This document shows positions 12,101-20,926 of a stretch of 26,008 nucleotides of DNA, piece by piece (positions within the stretch are counted from its first letter, which is position 1; each line of letters opens with the position of its first letter). A program made the position numbers and the translations under genes. This stretch comes from a virus. Under the pieces are notes generated by a model that was not told where the DNA came from, ran no database searches, and saw only the letters and a program-made list of their open reading frames with translations. Location: the IMG/VR virus record IMGVR_UViG_3300024265_000192, positions 1 through 26,008 of that record; one strand, given 5' to 3'.

Positions 12101-14925
12101 ACCACGAACATATTATCGAACGCCTTGCGGACATCCGGCGATATCTCGATATCCAGTGGTGAATTACGGAGATTATCGTATATCGCCCTGAGCCACTGAC
12201 GCAACCTTGCGAACGTACTCCTGAGCCTGTGATTAGGCGCTTTGCCATCCAGCAAATACTTCTCGAACCCGCGAGCGAACTTCTCTTCGTGTTTGATCGA
12301 CCAGTTGCCGCCCTCCACGCCGGCCCATTTTTCAACCGCCGCCAGATCTCTACCATCCAGCGTCCTCCTGAAAACATGACCCAACTCATGTAACAAGCTG
12401 GACAAATCGGCCTTTTCAAACGCGATCAGAGTAGCTTTGCCATCTTCAGCGAATTGAGCCGCCGCTTTTTTACCACGCTCAGCACGCTCGATCAGATCCG
12501 GCGTTGGTTCAGGTAGCAGCAAACTTTCAAGGTCCTGCTCTGAAATCCCCGCATCTTCACCAAATCCAATTATCTTGTTATTTATATCGCTTACCGACTC
12601 CCCGCCTTCTAACCCGGAGAGGAGGTCAGCTAATATCTGTAATTCACGATCGCCGCTTTCAATCGCCTTTTCCAGTAAATCCGGATTGATCCCACCCGTT
12701 TTCTTTTCCGCCGCGATCTGTTCCTCTACCAGGTTAACAAATTCATGTATCCCGATATCGGCGGATATATCAGCCTCACCGGTAACAGGATCCTCGACAG
12801 TTAACAGTTCCTGAACCACAGAGGTATAATCGTCTGCGCCAGCTTCCCGATCGAATGTGAATCGGTTATGCAGGCCCTTCTTAAACCCCTTCGAGCCGGG
12901 TTTGCCGGTGATCTGCTCGACATCGCCACGAAGTTCCGGCGATACGAAGAATTGAGTATGTTGCGATACCACCTTAAGCCGCTCATCCTGACCTGCCTGA
13001 AAGGCCTGAAACACCTCGCTCGATCTGATCTGATCCTGAACCTGACGGATCCGCCTGCGCCGGTCCTTATTAGTTATCCCCGTCTCGCGCAAAGCATCTT
13101 CATCGGGCCCAAAATCCTGAAAGAGGGTATCCCTGTCATCCTGAAAAAGTATCTGACCCTTTTCGAACCGAGCTGCCCGCACCGATTCGATATTCTCGGT
13201 TAGCCATTGATCGGTAGTCTTATTCTCGGCATCTGCTTTAGCCTGGACCAGAGCCATAGCCGCGGCAGCCTGCTTGTCATCGATATTAAATGCAGCCTTT
13301 GCCGAATCCCGAAAAGCAGCCGTCGCTTCGCCTGTACCCTGCCGACTGAACTTACCTGCTAATATATCGCTACGCTGCCGATCGAGCTCCGCGTTTGCTT
13401 CGGTTTTCTGCTCTTTACTCATTCCGGTAGTTTTATTCAAGATCGACCGCAACTGCTCGACCCGCTCACTCGCGGTCTTATCGGTAACTGCCCGCGTTCC
13501 GGTACCGGCTAGAGAGAATAACCCGCCCAGCGCCGTCTCGAGTACCCCACCGGCAGCCGCCTCTTCGGTGACGCCCTCGGTGATCCTGCCAAAGAAATCC
13601 TCTGTAAGCGATGTATCGGAAAACACCATACCCCACAAGTTAGCGTTAAGTGCCTGCCCGCCCTCTTCGATGAACCCCCGCTGAAAACTATCGCGCGTCC
13701 CGAGTATGATCTTCGCCCCGGCCCGGGCCATCTGATGACGGGCCGTGGATCCGGCAACTCCCTTAAATATCCCGATCTTCTTTTCCAGCGACCATTCCTC
13801 GAGAGCGCCCTCACCAACCGATGTAAGCAGAGCCTGACCGAGAGCCTGTGCAGGTGTTTTCCCCTCCTTTCGGGCTTCCGAATACGTCAGACCGAATATC
13901 TCCGTAGCCATCGCCGTGATCCGCCCGGCTACGGGCAGTACCTTTGCTCCGCGTCCTATCACGGCAGCGGCCTTTGTTCCCGTCACATGACCCAGATAAG
14001 CCTCCATCAGCATAGGAGACGTCTCGACCACACCCTGAACGACCAGCTCCGGCCGCGAGACGAACTGCCACACCGTTCCGAGTATCCCGGTACCCGGCTG
14101 GAGCTGCTGAGCCTCATCCGGATGCAGCCTGAAATACTCATCGGCCCCTTCGGCCATCATCCGACCCCACTCCGCTATCTGGTTGGCTGTATTACTGTCA
14201 TATCGCTTCGGCAGCTTATCTGCGAATTCACCATGCGCCTGAGCATGACCGGCAACGCTCTTAGCCATCCGGACCCCAGCCTGACTAAACCCAGCCGAGA
14301 CCGCTTCCTTGAAACCCTTGCGCTCGAACTCTTCCTTTTCCTTGAGTTTTTCCGTACCAACTGCCGCCGTCGCAACCGGTCCCCTCGCAGCTTCACGACT
14401 GAACCGAGTATTAGATTCGTAGAATCCGACATCCGGCTCGATCCCGATCTTACCCTTTGCCGCTTCCCACATCTTAACGAAGAAATCCGGCTCCTTACCC
14501 GCCCGTAATACCGGCATCCGCTTATACGGACTGAGTGCATCGACCACCATAGCCGGGCTGCCGACCGCCTTCGGCCCGAACATATTCTTAACGATCATAT
14601 CATATTGACGCTGAACCACATCCTTACTCTGGTTAAGCTTATCGGCAAGCAGCATCTCAGCGACCATCCGCTCGCGGTATACCGCTGGATTCGGCTGAAT
14701 ATCTATAAGCTGGCGCGTCGATTCGCGTTGATGCTCCGGCATGAGATCTTCGATCTGTTTCATCCCCTCGAGTACCGGGCGAAGTTTTGCGGTAAGCGAA
14801 GTCTTAGATCCGGTAGATAACCCGAACACCTCATCGCGCCCGCCGAGCAACTCCTCGGTACTGATAAAATGAGAGCCACCAGTTACGGGCTTTTTCATTA
14901 ACTCTTTTGTGCTTATAAAGGCCAT
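9172..14925 (-). CDS. Giant internal virion protein with HELGH metalloprotease motif (1917 aa; gp16-like position)
   Basis: Located where T7-like phages encode the largest internal virion (ejection) protein. Features along the chain: a duplicated ISTKEL/ISTEEL at 4-9 and 21-26, hydrophobic Gly/Ala-rich segments at about 270-470, and a zincin core at 840-895 with SLLHELGHVF (HExxH, His846 and His850). After that comes EEKFARGFEKYLLDG supplying the expected third glutamate, then a helical region about 1000-1230 including a coiled coil (ERERLETIGKTKKRLRLEQE), and a C-terminal 600-residue part like phage 'large polyvalent protein' regions. It is probably packed in the head and ejected with DNA, forming a conduit across the envelope; the protease could cleave other virion proteins or host targets. 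The T7 gp16 transglycosylase motif is not apparent. The start has only a weak ribosome site. Confidence 0.85.
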   Translation of the reverse strand: MAFISTKELMKKPVTGGSHFISTEELLGGRDEVFGLSTGSKTSLTAKLRPVLEGMKQIEDLMPEHQRESTRQLIDIQPNPAVYRERMVAEMLLADKLNQSKDVVQRQYDMIVKNMFGPKAVGSPAMVVDALSPYKRMPVLRAGKEPDFFVKMWEAAKGKIGIEPDVGFYESNTRFSREAARGPVATAAVGTEKLKEKEEFERKGFKEAVSAGFSQAGVRMAKSVAGHAQAHGEFADKLPKRYDSNTANQIAEWGRMMAEGADEYFRLHPDEAQQLQPGTGILGTVWQFVSRPELVVQGVVETSPMLMEAYLGHVTGTKAAAVIGRGAKVLPVAGRITAMATEIFGLTYSEARKEGKTPAQALGQALLTSVGEGALEEWSLEKKIGIFKGVAGSTARHQMARAGAKIILGTRDSFQRGFIEEGGQALNANLWGMVFSDTSLTEDFFGRITEGVTEEAAAGGVLETALGGLFSLAGTGTRAVTDKTASERVEQLRSILNKTTGMSKEQKTEANAELDRQRSDILAGKFSRQGTGEATAAFRDSAKAAFNIDDKQAAAAMALVQAKADAENKTTDQWLTENIESVRAARFEKGQILFQDDRDTLFQDFGPDEDALRETGITNKDRRRRIRQVQDQIRSSEVFQAFQAGQDERLKVVSQHTQFFVSPELRGDVEQITGKPGSKGFKKGLHNRFTFDREAGADDYTSVVQELLTVEDPVTGEADISADIGIHEFVNLVEEQIAAEKKTGGINPDLLEKAIESGDRELQILADLLSGLEGGESVSDINNKIIGFGEDAGISEQDLESLLLPEPTPDLIERAERGKKAAAQFAEDGKATLIAFEKADLSSLLHELGHVFRRTLDGRDLAAVEKWAGVEGGNWSIKHEEKFARGFEKYLLDGKAPNHRLRSTFARLRQWLRAIYDNLRNSPLDIEISPDVRKAFDNMFVVREIHPGEMTFDEFIDKLGKELMDKNSLWIERFGLAVRETPFQMHQRLQKDWKGQQAEITLGFTEEALESPLTNDQKLQINIIEASVLKPTAKGIADQKGLTVEELLDQNEGDRIVLSEVKRQLRAAFRAGNQAGINKATKRFKDIAMRARARKELREHIKGLARKIAKRAPATVDLLQREAIAALQAGIDPSFRASRTLTQRQRVRDFLANNPEAGIPKKLADIISRKALNEYTIADLEALAAERERLETIGKTKKRLRLEQEQRRRDELAGEIIDNIVGDTRKETTWITPDRVDDADITLTEIKVEADGVRYDVRYKGMSVVDGPQLVEHEDDSPERLKQRVKRWLEAPQEAPINSTTTKQNQALKFWRTFRAVTLTPTRIFDLFDGGKGTFDGPAHSLYADAVNQATDAKLIVQDARADAGQAKLDELGFTLKDLSQKRIVNGIEYSVQELLGIYGFNKNFKSRLALLFGNRLGAKTIADIVHHVETEDPRLADLSDWIIEEFEEHFDRLEEAFVEVEEKRLEKEDNYLPMRRRELDYTPDRRQILNELLERSTLKKAYAAKGFTISRQDIPPEFQKPIRLDLWSLWQEQVTRQEHFIHLGKLTADLHKITSGKAFRDAVSDKYGEEYLKVLRDYNSRVANPQTYKAYGYFEKKSRMARKHMAVSVLAYNLVTILKQLPSILFYLPDAGLQHLMASAADFSSNPKGLIDKVRRLDPQVAHPALERVLEELKISDSSQYEQIITRIGKNGMRGIYMMDSIARTIGWNAVFNKVLAEGGSQAEAIRQAQATTLRTQPAANAKDISAIYTNSETLNWFLMFSNQLSKIYNIATYDMPRQLGNGQVQKAMLQLGGLSVSALMIWSISNRRLPEEPEDFIEAISDQAINLLPLVGSAITSARRGFGDAGIGPVSELASIYARLEEIAKGKGDAKDLAAVLEALAVLYGVPTVQPKRIIKAIQEEDLAELIGGGPRKRR

Positions 14926-14932
14926 ACCTTAT

Positions 14933-16690
14933 CTACCTTGCTATTGCGTTAGGGTCACCACCGGCAACATTGTATTTCCACATACCATTTTCGTGGAACG
15001 TATATTCCACCCCGTTGATCATCCTCTTTTCACCGACCTCGAAAGGATCGGCTGAGGCATCCGGAGCATCGGCAGCGTCTAAGATAAACCTACCGAGCGT
15101 ACCGCGAACCTGCAGGGCGCCGAGCTGAGCGGTGATCTGCTCTTCGATGCTGAGCAAAGCCTCTGATTTTTTCTTGCCGGTAAACTGATCAACCAGATCG
15201 ATAGTCGTGAGAACACCGCCGGTCAGGGGACTTGCAATAGTTACACCCAGCCGTTTCCAGAACTTACGCTCATTAGACGGCTTTGTAAGCAGTCCAAGGA
15301 ACGCCTGAGCCTCCTCTGCACTTGCGCCCGGATTCGCTTTCCAAAAGTCCTTCCACTGCTGCTGTCGTCGATCATGAATGATACTGGGCTCAAGATTTTT
15401 TTTAGGGTCGGACGCAGGCCCGAACTCATCGTTGGCGAAAGCAGCTTTGATCTGTTTACCACCCCAACTCTCAGTCGACGCCGCTGTAAGGTCCAGGTTC
15501 CCCTCACTGAGCTTACGAACCGCCGCGTTAAGGTCATCCTGAAAACCGTTAAGGTCCGAATCGCCAATTTTATTAAAGTTCTTTTCGATAAAACTCTTAA
15601 CATCCTGACTATTTCGCTGACCGGTCTGAACATCCAGTATCATCTCGTTTATTTTCCAGCGTAGCCCTCTACCTGTTATGATCGGATGCTTGTCCCGGAT
15701 CCTCTTGATATACTTATCCCGAACAGTACTATTAATCGTGCCGGCATTGAACCGGTCCTGAACCTGACTTTCAGTAAGTGGCTGATCGGGATCGATCCAG
15801 GTGTTCCACAGAGTAGCTTCACTTTCGGCCTCTATGTTCTTTTGAGCGATAACCTTTTGTTCATTATCCCACGCAGCCTGAGCTTTAAGGTCCCTGATCA
15901 TCTCGACTTTTTTATCCTCCGGCAGATCGGTTGCGTTTATCAGATCGCGCCCGCCGGCGAAATCGATCGCGCCATCGTCACCTTTCACCTGGTTAGCCGC
16001 CGCCAGCACAGCGTCCGCCGTCCGCTCCTCGACAAGCTTCTCCAGCCGCTTACCCGCCTCTTCGTTCCACTTAGCGAACCCGGCGCCGTCGATCATCCCG
16101 GTAGCTTCGAGGTTCAATAGGTAAGCCTCGCGCTCGTCGAGAACATCCTGACGCTCGTTTGCGCCCGCCGTCTGCAGTATCCGCTCGTTATACGCATCGA
16201 TCTTAGGCGATATCTTCGCTTGCGATTGACGCCGGAGCGAATCGAACGCCCCTAATTCGATCTCGCGACGCCATCGAACACCCTGCTCTCTAAAAGAGGT
16301 CGACGCCGACTCCCTGGCCCTGTTATTTTTGAACCCTCCTAATATCGCTTCGGACGTTTCTTTATGCCAGGCATCGAATTTTTCGACGTGACCGGCATAA
16401 TCGGTATCGACCGGATCCCTGCTGCCATCTTCATTTAATCTTCCCTGTTGAAGGTCACTGCGAAAGCTATTATACCCACTCGATAGACTTAAATCGCCGT
16501 CTGTTATCTCTTCCACCGCCTGGAGCGACTGCATCCTAAGCGAAAGATTCTGGCCCTGCTCACCAAGCTGACCGATAACATTACCGAACTCAGCCGACGC
16601 CGCCGCTAATCCGCTGCCAAGCGACAAAGGAGCTGATACATTCGGCGATTGTCCCGATGGCAAAACCTCTTGAATTAGCTTTATAGCCAT
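14933..16690 (-). CDS. Internal virion protein (585 aa; gp15-like position)
   Basis: Mostly alpha-helical, with long charged helices (for example DAWHKETSEAILGGF, REQGVRWRREIELGAFDSLR and RQDVLDEREAYLLNL), a later region DPDQPLTESQVQDRFNAG, and a small C-terminal module RMINGVEYTFHENGMWKYN. No enzymatic motif is visible. Order and composition match the gp15-like ejection protein that forms part of the DNA-translocating tube with the 1917-residue protein. ATG 16690 has AGGGA six bases upstream. Gaps of 7 and 9 nt to its neighbours show it belongs to the same operon. Weak sequence signature, so the role comes from position and helical content. Confidence 0.7.
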   Translation of the reverse strand: MAIKLIQEVLPSGQSPNVSAPLSLGSGLAAASAEFGNVIGQLGEQGQNLSLRMQSLQAVEEITDGDLSLSSGYNSFRSDLQQGRLNEDGSRDPVDTDYAGHVEKFDAWHKETSEAILGGFKNNRARESASTSFREQGVRWRREIELGAFDSLRRQSQAKISPKIDAYNERILQTAGANERQDVLDEREAYLLNLEATGMIDGAGFAKWNEEAGKRLEKLVEERTADAVLAAANQVKGDDGAIDFAGGRDLINATDLPEDKKVEMIRDLKAQAAWDNEQKVIAQKNIEAESEATLWNTWIDPDQPLTESQVQDRFNAGTINSTVRDKYIKRIRDKHPIITGRGLRWKINEMILDVQTGQRNSQDVKSFIEKNFNKIGDSDLNGFQDDLNAAVRKLSEGNLDLTAASTESWGGKQIKAAFANDEFGPASDPKKNLEPSIIHDRRQQQWKDFWKANPGASAEEAQAFLGLLTKPSNERKFWKRLGVTIASPLTGGVLTTIDLVDQFTGKKKSEALLSIEEQITAQLGALQVRGTLGRFILDAADAPDASADPFEVGEKRMINGVEYTFHENGMWKYNVAGGDPNAIAR

Positions 16691-16699
16691 AATAGATCC

Positions 16700-17272
16700 C
16701 TAAGCTGCTTGTAACCTTGTAGCTGCGAACATCCCGACGGTGCCAGCGGTCCTGAACAGTGATGTCCCTGCCCGCAGTTTACCCTCAGCTTTGGCCGCCT
16801 TACCCTTTATCCGTGCAAGTTCAGCCGCCGATCGAGACTGTTCTGCGCCTACCTCGATATTACGGCCAGTCTGGATCGCATCGAGCGTGCCAACCTTAAC
16901 CGCCTCCAGCTCTAACAACAGAGGCGTACCCGCCGGCTGAACGCCGCTCGCCGCCCGCCGGGCCCTGAGTAACTCGATATTACGCTTGAGCTGATCCTTT
17001 TCGATATCGACCGCCGCCTTACCCGCTTTGCTCCGCTCTTCGGCCTCCTGTTCCTTAAGCTTAGCTTCACGCTCACCGAGCTTTTCCTGCAGCTCACCTG
17101 AGAACTCCGCGGCCGCACCAGCAGTAACACCTGCAAAGATACCGGCTCCAGCGGCCGCCGCTCCGACCAGCCCGGCAGTAGTAACCGCTCCAGCGGTTCC
17201 GATCAGCCCCGCCGTTGCCGCCGTCGCTCCAGTTGCCGCCGTCCCGACCAGTAATGGTATTAAAAATGGCAT
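16700..17272 (-). CDS. Internal virion protein (190 aa; gp14-like position)
   Basis: The N-terminal 55 residues are almost pure Ala/Gly/Thr with hydrophobic stretches (LLVGTAATGATAATAGLI, GLVGAAAAGAGIFAG), so this part can enter a membrane. It is followed by a highly charged helical region (KLGEREAKLKEQEAEERSK; DQLKRNIELLRARRAASGV). A membrane-inserting start plus helical body matches the T7 gp14-like ejection protein that makes the outer-membrane pore. ATG 17272 has a perfect GGAGG. The gene directly precedes the gp15- and gp16-like genes, the usual order. Signal-peptide prediction might flag the N-terminus, but the long repeated Ala/Gly run is typical for gp14 relatives, so I do not count it as secreted. 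Confidence 0.75.
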   Translation of the reverse strand: MPFLIPLLVGTAATGATAATAGLIGTAGAVTTAGLVGAAAAGAGIFAGVTAGAAAEFSGELQEKLGEREAKLKEQEAEERSKAGKAAVDIEKDQLKRNIELLRARRAASGVQPAGTPLLLELEAVKVGTLDAIQTGRNIEVGAEQSRSAAELARIKGKAAKAEGKLRAGTSLFRTAGTVGMFAATRLQAA

Positions 17273-17285
17273 TATTAACCTCCGC

Positions 17286-17756
17286 TTAATTACCTAAATC
17301 AAAACACTCTGTATCGCGAACGGTATTAAGGAAGATCGCCTCGATCTCATCTCCATAACCGAAACGCTTTTTATTTATTTCGATGCTCTTATTGATATCC
17401 CCGTCAGCATGCCTTTTTGTTGCAGCATACCAATCACAGAACATCTCCATAAGATCAATTAGATTCATCCCCTTAATTCCATCTTCAAAATGTTCCGGAT
17501 GATGACGATTGTTAGCGTAATGATGATCTAAAGCGGGCTTCATATCCGCAAGGAACTTTTTATACTCATTAGATCCGTAGGTGACGCCCTTGAGTTTCTC
17601 CGTATATTTTTGAAATGTTTCCAATTCCGGAGATTTTAATTTACTCTCATCGTGAACGATACCACGATTTTTTAAAATGTCGCATACTCTCTTTATGAGT
17701 ATTTGTACCTGTCTAATATGCAACCTTGTTTCAGCCTCAACTTGATTCTTATCCAT
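17286..17756 (-). CDS. DUF5662-like phage protein (156 aa)
   Basis: Contains VHDESKLKSPE, then TYGSNEYKKFLADMKPALDH, HYANNRHHPEHFEDGI, and MNLIDLMEMFCDWYAATKR. The HDxSK ... YGSxEYKxxL ... HHYxxNxHHPEH ... LxEMxxDWxAA sequence matches a family I know as DUF5662, common in phages. The clustered His and Asp/Glu suggest metal binding and perhaps hydrolase activity, but no function is established. It overlaps the preceding acetyltransferase-like gene by one base (TAATG), so the two are translationally coupled. Placement between gp13-like and gp14-like genes is not seen in T7 and looks like cargo inserted in the operon. ATG 17756 has AAAGG upstream. Confidence 0.8.
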   Translation of the reverse strand: MDKNQVEAETRLHIRQVQILIKRVCDILKNRGIVHDESKLKSPELETFQKYTEKLKGVTYGSNEYKKFLADMKPALDHHYANNRHHPEHFEDGIKGMNLIDLMEMFCDWYAATKRHADGDINKSIEINKKRFGYGDEIEAIFLNTVRDTECFDLGN

Positions 17757-18214
17757 TATTGGACCTTTCTTTTAATTACCCACATTTTCGCATCGTTACC
17801 AGCCCCGTAATAATCTTTTCGCGTCTCTTCGAAAGCAAAGCCCAGGTACCTGACATACTGCTCACCGCGTTCGAACCCATCCCGGATAGGAGCCTGGACC
17901 CGATCTAGCTTAAGATCCTCGACCCATTGCCAAAACCTTTTTCTCGGGATATATGGATCTATATGGACGCTGCCAATATCGGCGACGAACAGACCCCACG
18001 CCTCGCCGAAACCAGGCTTAACCACACATATCCCCCCGCAGCCGACTATCCGGCCATCGACCACATAAGTAACCGATCGGGCGCTGCTTGCCATAAATTC
18101 AGCGACCACCTGAACCTCATCGCCGAACTTGATCCCGCTGTCAGCGACGCCATCATGCGTAGCCACGATCTCAAGAGCATGCTCCGGTTTATATGGTATA
18201 GTTTTGATCATCAT
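17756..18214 (-). CDS. GNAT-type acetyltransferase-like protein (152 aa; gp13-like position)
   Basis: The middle (about 45-85, TYVVDGRIVGCGGICVVKPG followed by GEAWGLFV) matches the central strands of GNAT acetyltransferases, and the C-terminus has EQYVRYLGFAFEETRKDYY, the usual 'A...LGF' end of the fold. The acyl-CoA pyrophosphate loop (Q/RxxGxG/A) is not obvious, so activity is uncertain. Proteins of this type take the place of T7 gp13 between nozzle and gp14 in many podoviruses and have been annotated as acetyltransferase-like internal proteins. The ATG at 18214 overlaps the nozzle stop (ATGA) with GAGGGGG upstream; a second ATG follows directly. Confidence 0.75.
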   Translation of the reverse strand: MMIKTIPYKPEHALEIVATHDGVADSGIKFGDEVQVVAEFMASSARSVTYVVDGRIVGCGGICVVKPGFGEAWGLFVADIGSVHIDPYIPRKRFWQWVEDLKLDRVQAPIRDGFERGEQYVRYLGFAFEETRKDYYGAGNDAKMWVIKRKVQ

Positions 18215-20913
18215 TCTACCCCCTCAAACTTTTTCCGGTTCCTTCTCCGCACCATAAAACCAATGAACCACATCGACGCCAGCGAAACCGGGATCAGATC
18301 GACCGGCCGGATCTTATCCAGCCTTGCAAACCCCTCACTTTCAAACTTCGGATATATAGATAATACCGTGATCGGCAGCGGCGAATCGGATTGTATATAA
18401 ATATCGCCACCGGTATCGTAATCGCCATCGAACTCATGCTCCTTATCCTCTACCCCTCGCAGCGGAACAGCAGCGCCAGCCGGATCGGAGGCCCTCCGGA
18501 AATCGATAGCCTCATAATCGGTCCACGAATCCCCGACCTTACAAGCCTGCGTATCGTGGAACCTTATCGTAAGCTCTACAACCCGCTTGATCAGCCCCTG
18601 CAGGTTAGCGCCCGGCACGTTGAGCCTCTGAGGCAGCAGCCTTGAGTTATAGCCAATGCCAGCGTGTACCATATTATAGAAGTTATCTAATGTGATCGTC
18701 GAACTCGCTACCGTCTCGGTCCCGTAGAACCCTCCGTCGACCTGGACCTGAACCTCTTCGCCCTCGAGATGCGTAAGCGTAGTAAAGTTATTTTCAACAT
18801 GCTCGACATCCCCACCCGTAGTATAGGCTGTAAATCCGGTAGAGTCGATATTAACCGCATCGGTCCTGTCCCTAAGCTCAAACGTCGTCGCATCTTCGTT
18901 ACTGACCGTAAATACCTGGCCATTAAGCTCATCCATCCCGCCTACAGAGGAGAATTTCACCTGCTGACCGTCCGTAAAGCTATGCCCTCCGGTCGTTACC
19001 ACCGCCGGCAGAGCCTTAGTTACACCTGTAACGGCAATACTTGCCCCGCCATCGAACGATAGACCCGAATCCACAAAGAACGCATCCTCTGCGTCTCCGA
19101 AATCCCTGGGCTGAAACTGCTCGATATACCGCACCGTCGACGAATCTATCGTTCTCTCGACGGACACCCAGATCTCATCTTCACCGTCACCTGGAATAAC
19201 TGCGATCGACTCATAATCGCCGGCGGTCGTATGCAAGTGCCAGGCGACGACCTCCTGTTCGCGGTTATAGGTCAGAGCCGCCAGATCGCCATCTTCGATA
19301 ACGCTCCAGAGAATAGGATCCGGAGTCTTTTGGAAAGCGAACTGAACTATACCATCTCCTGTAATATGCTCCGAGAGTACCGTCATATCCGGCGATACCC
19401 AGTTATCTAATTCAAAACTGAACGCAAGCTCCCGAACCTTTTTCGCCTGGCGCTGTGCGTAGAGTACAACGTTATTGACCATCACCGACTGAATAAATGC
19501 GGATCCGTAAGTGCTCTGTCGATGCGCTTGCCGGTTATCGAAGTTAAGAGGATCGTTATTACTTGCCCCGAACCGCCATTCACCCCCGCTGGTCCCTATC
19601 AGTATAGCGTTTTGCGGAGCCAGCCAGCGTATAGCGTTTACCTGGTTAGCGCTCAGCGAATATTGCAGGGCGCTTGTAGCGAACGTACCGGCTAAGAAGT
19701 TCGGCCAGTCATCGGTGCGCGACAGCCATATCGTCTGCGGACTGTTAGCGGTACCGCCAAAGCAGAGCCGCTCTTCGAAGAAACACACCGTATTAGGATA
19801 CCCCTCATCCGCCGACCACGCCCCTTCGTTCCAGAAGGCTGTCGCCGTTGTTCCGCCTAAGGTATTGGTAACGGTCCCGGATACATTATTGGGATCGGTT
19901 ATAGCAGTTATCGTGACGACCCCATTAACATCGAACGATCTGGCCGTAAGATTAAATGTAACGGTTCCGGAATCGATACCGGCGGCGCCCGCCTCGGCAT
20001 GGACCCGGTAGATCGCATCGTTAGCGCCCTCAGTCTCTGAAAACTGGATATTACCGTCGCTTTCGTAATGCACCGGTATAACATCCTTCCAGGTAACGCC
20101 GGAATCAAAGCTCTTTTGCAGCGACAGATCACCCGCCCAGGTCCCGTGAGTAGTAAAGTCGAACTTTCTACCCAATTGGACCGTAACGCTCGCTGAGTTC
20201 TGAGCAGATCCGTTATTGCTAAAGGCGCCCGACTCGTTTACCGCAACCGCCGTATGCGTTACCTGCCAGAGCGAACCTACATGATTAGCGTTGAACGTCG
20301 CAGACGATGAGGTCAGTGTTATGTCCCCCGTCGCTGCCGACGGCGTTAGCGTTACCGCCGTTTCGTTTTCTGCAAGGAACGGCCCACGCTGGAACGTCGT
20401 CGCTGTAAGTGTCCAGGCAGTATGATCGGTCCGGGTAAGCTCCATAACCGGGTAATCCGGATGGACCAGGTACATCGTATCGGCGGATTGAACGAATTGG
20501 ATATCGAATAGATCGGTACCCGCATCCGTATCGTAAGGCGATGCGATCTCGTAAGGCAAGCCGCCATCGAGTATCTGACCACCATTTCGGTAGAACCTGA
20601 TATATTCATCCCCAAACTCTAACATATATGCCTGAAGGATCGAGAACTCAAACGATATCAGCCGAACAGCCTCATCGGCCGCTTTAGCCGATGCAATGTA
20701 TTCGGTACCCGGCCGCTTCGTAACACCGCCATAAGACAGGACCAGAAAATTTTCCAGAGTGCGACAGCCCGAATAATACTTAGCTATATCCGTTCTACCT
20801 TCCAGCAGCGGAGAGAGCTCCCCTGCGTTAAAAGCATTGATCGTCGTAGTAACACCCGGCGATACCGCCGCGATGAGCAGGAAAAACAGCATAATTATTT
20901 GTTTCAGTTTCAT
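18211..20913 (-). CDS. Tail nozzle / tail tubular protein B (gp12-like, 900 aa) with signal peptide and C-terminal membrane anchor
   Basis: From residue 24 the sequence NAFNAGELSPLLEGRTDIAK followed by YYSGCRTLENFLVL and GGVTKRPGTEYI is the family signature of podovirus tail tubular protein B. Later parts include WNEGAW...GYPNTVCFFEERLCFGGT, DDWPNF, an FCCH-like module near 640-715 (GHSFTDGQQVKFSSVGGMDE) and PLPITVLSIYPKFE near the end. It forms the nozzle through which DNA exits. Unusual ends: residues 1-21 (MKLKQIIMLFFLLIAAVSPG) are a signal-peptide-like helix directly before the conserved start, and residues 870-900 add IPVSLASMWFIGFMVRRRNR, a membrane helix with basic cluster after the family's normal end. 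GAGGG upstream supports ATG 20913. Confidence 0.88.
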   Translation of the reverse strand: MKLKQIIMLFFLLIAAVSPGVTTTINAFNAGELSPLLEGRTDIAKYYSGCRTLENFLVLSYGGVTKRPGTEYIASAKAADEAVRLISFEFSILQAYMLEFGDEYIRFYRNGGQILDGGLPYEIASPYDTDAGTDLFDIQFVQSADTMYLVHPDYPVMELTRTDHTAWTLTATTFQRGPFLAENETAVTLTPSAATGDITLTSSSATFNANHVGSLWQVTHTAVAVNESGAFSNNGSAQNSASVTVQLGRKFDFTTHGTWAGDLSLQKSFDSGVTWKDVIPVHYESDGNIQFSETEGANDAIYRVHAEAGAAGIDSGTVTFNLTARSFDVNGVVTITAITDPNNVSGTVTNTLGGTTATAFWNEGAWSADEGYPNTVCFFEERLCFGGTANSPQTIWLSRTDDWPNFLAGTFATSALQYSLSANQVNAIRWLAPQNAILIGTSGGEWRFGASNNDPLNFDNRQAHRQSTYGSAFIQSVMVNNVVLYAQRQAKKVRELAFSFELDNWVSPDMTVLSEHITGDGIVQFAFQKTPDPILWSVIEDGDLAALTYNREQEVVAWHLHTTAGDYESIAVIPGDGEDEIWVSVERTIDSSTVRYIEQFQPRDFGDAEDAFFVDSGLSFDGGASIAVTGVTKALPAVVTTGGHSFTDGQQVKFSSVGGMDELNGQVFTVSNEDATTFELRDRTDAVNIDSTGFTAYTTGGDVEHVENNFTTLTHLEGEEVQVQVDGGFYGTETVASSTITLDNFYNMVHAGIGYNSRLLPQRLNVPGANLQGLIKRVVELTIRFHDTQACKVGDSWTDYEAIDFRRASDPAGAAVPLRGVEDKEHEFDGDYDTGGDIYIQSDSPLPITVLSIYPKFESEGFARLDKIRPVDLIPVSLASMWFIGFMVRRRNRKKFEGVE

Positions 20914-20926
20914 TTATAGTATCCCT

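Noticed and set aside
13735-14508. A 257-residue open frame on the plus strand inside the 1917-residue protein gene
   Set aside because: It lies wholly antisense to a continuous gene, has no ribosome site and its product is low-complexity Arg/Leu/Ser-rich, as expected for the reverse frame of this codon usage.
16700-17272. Counting the gp14-like protein among the signal-peptide genes
   Set aside because: Its N-terminus is a long Ala/Gly-rich repeat without basic n-region or clear cleavage site, typical of gp14-type membrane-inserting proteins.
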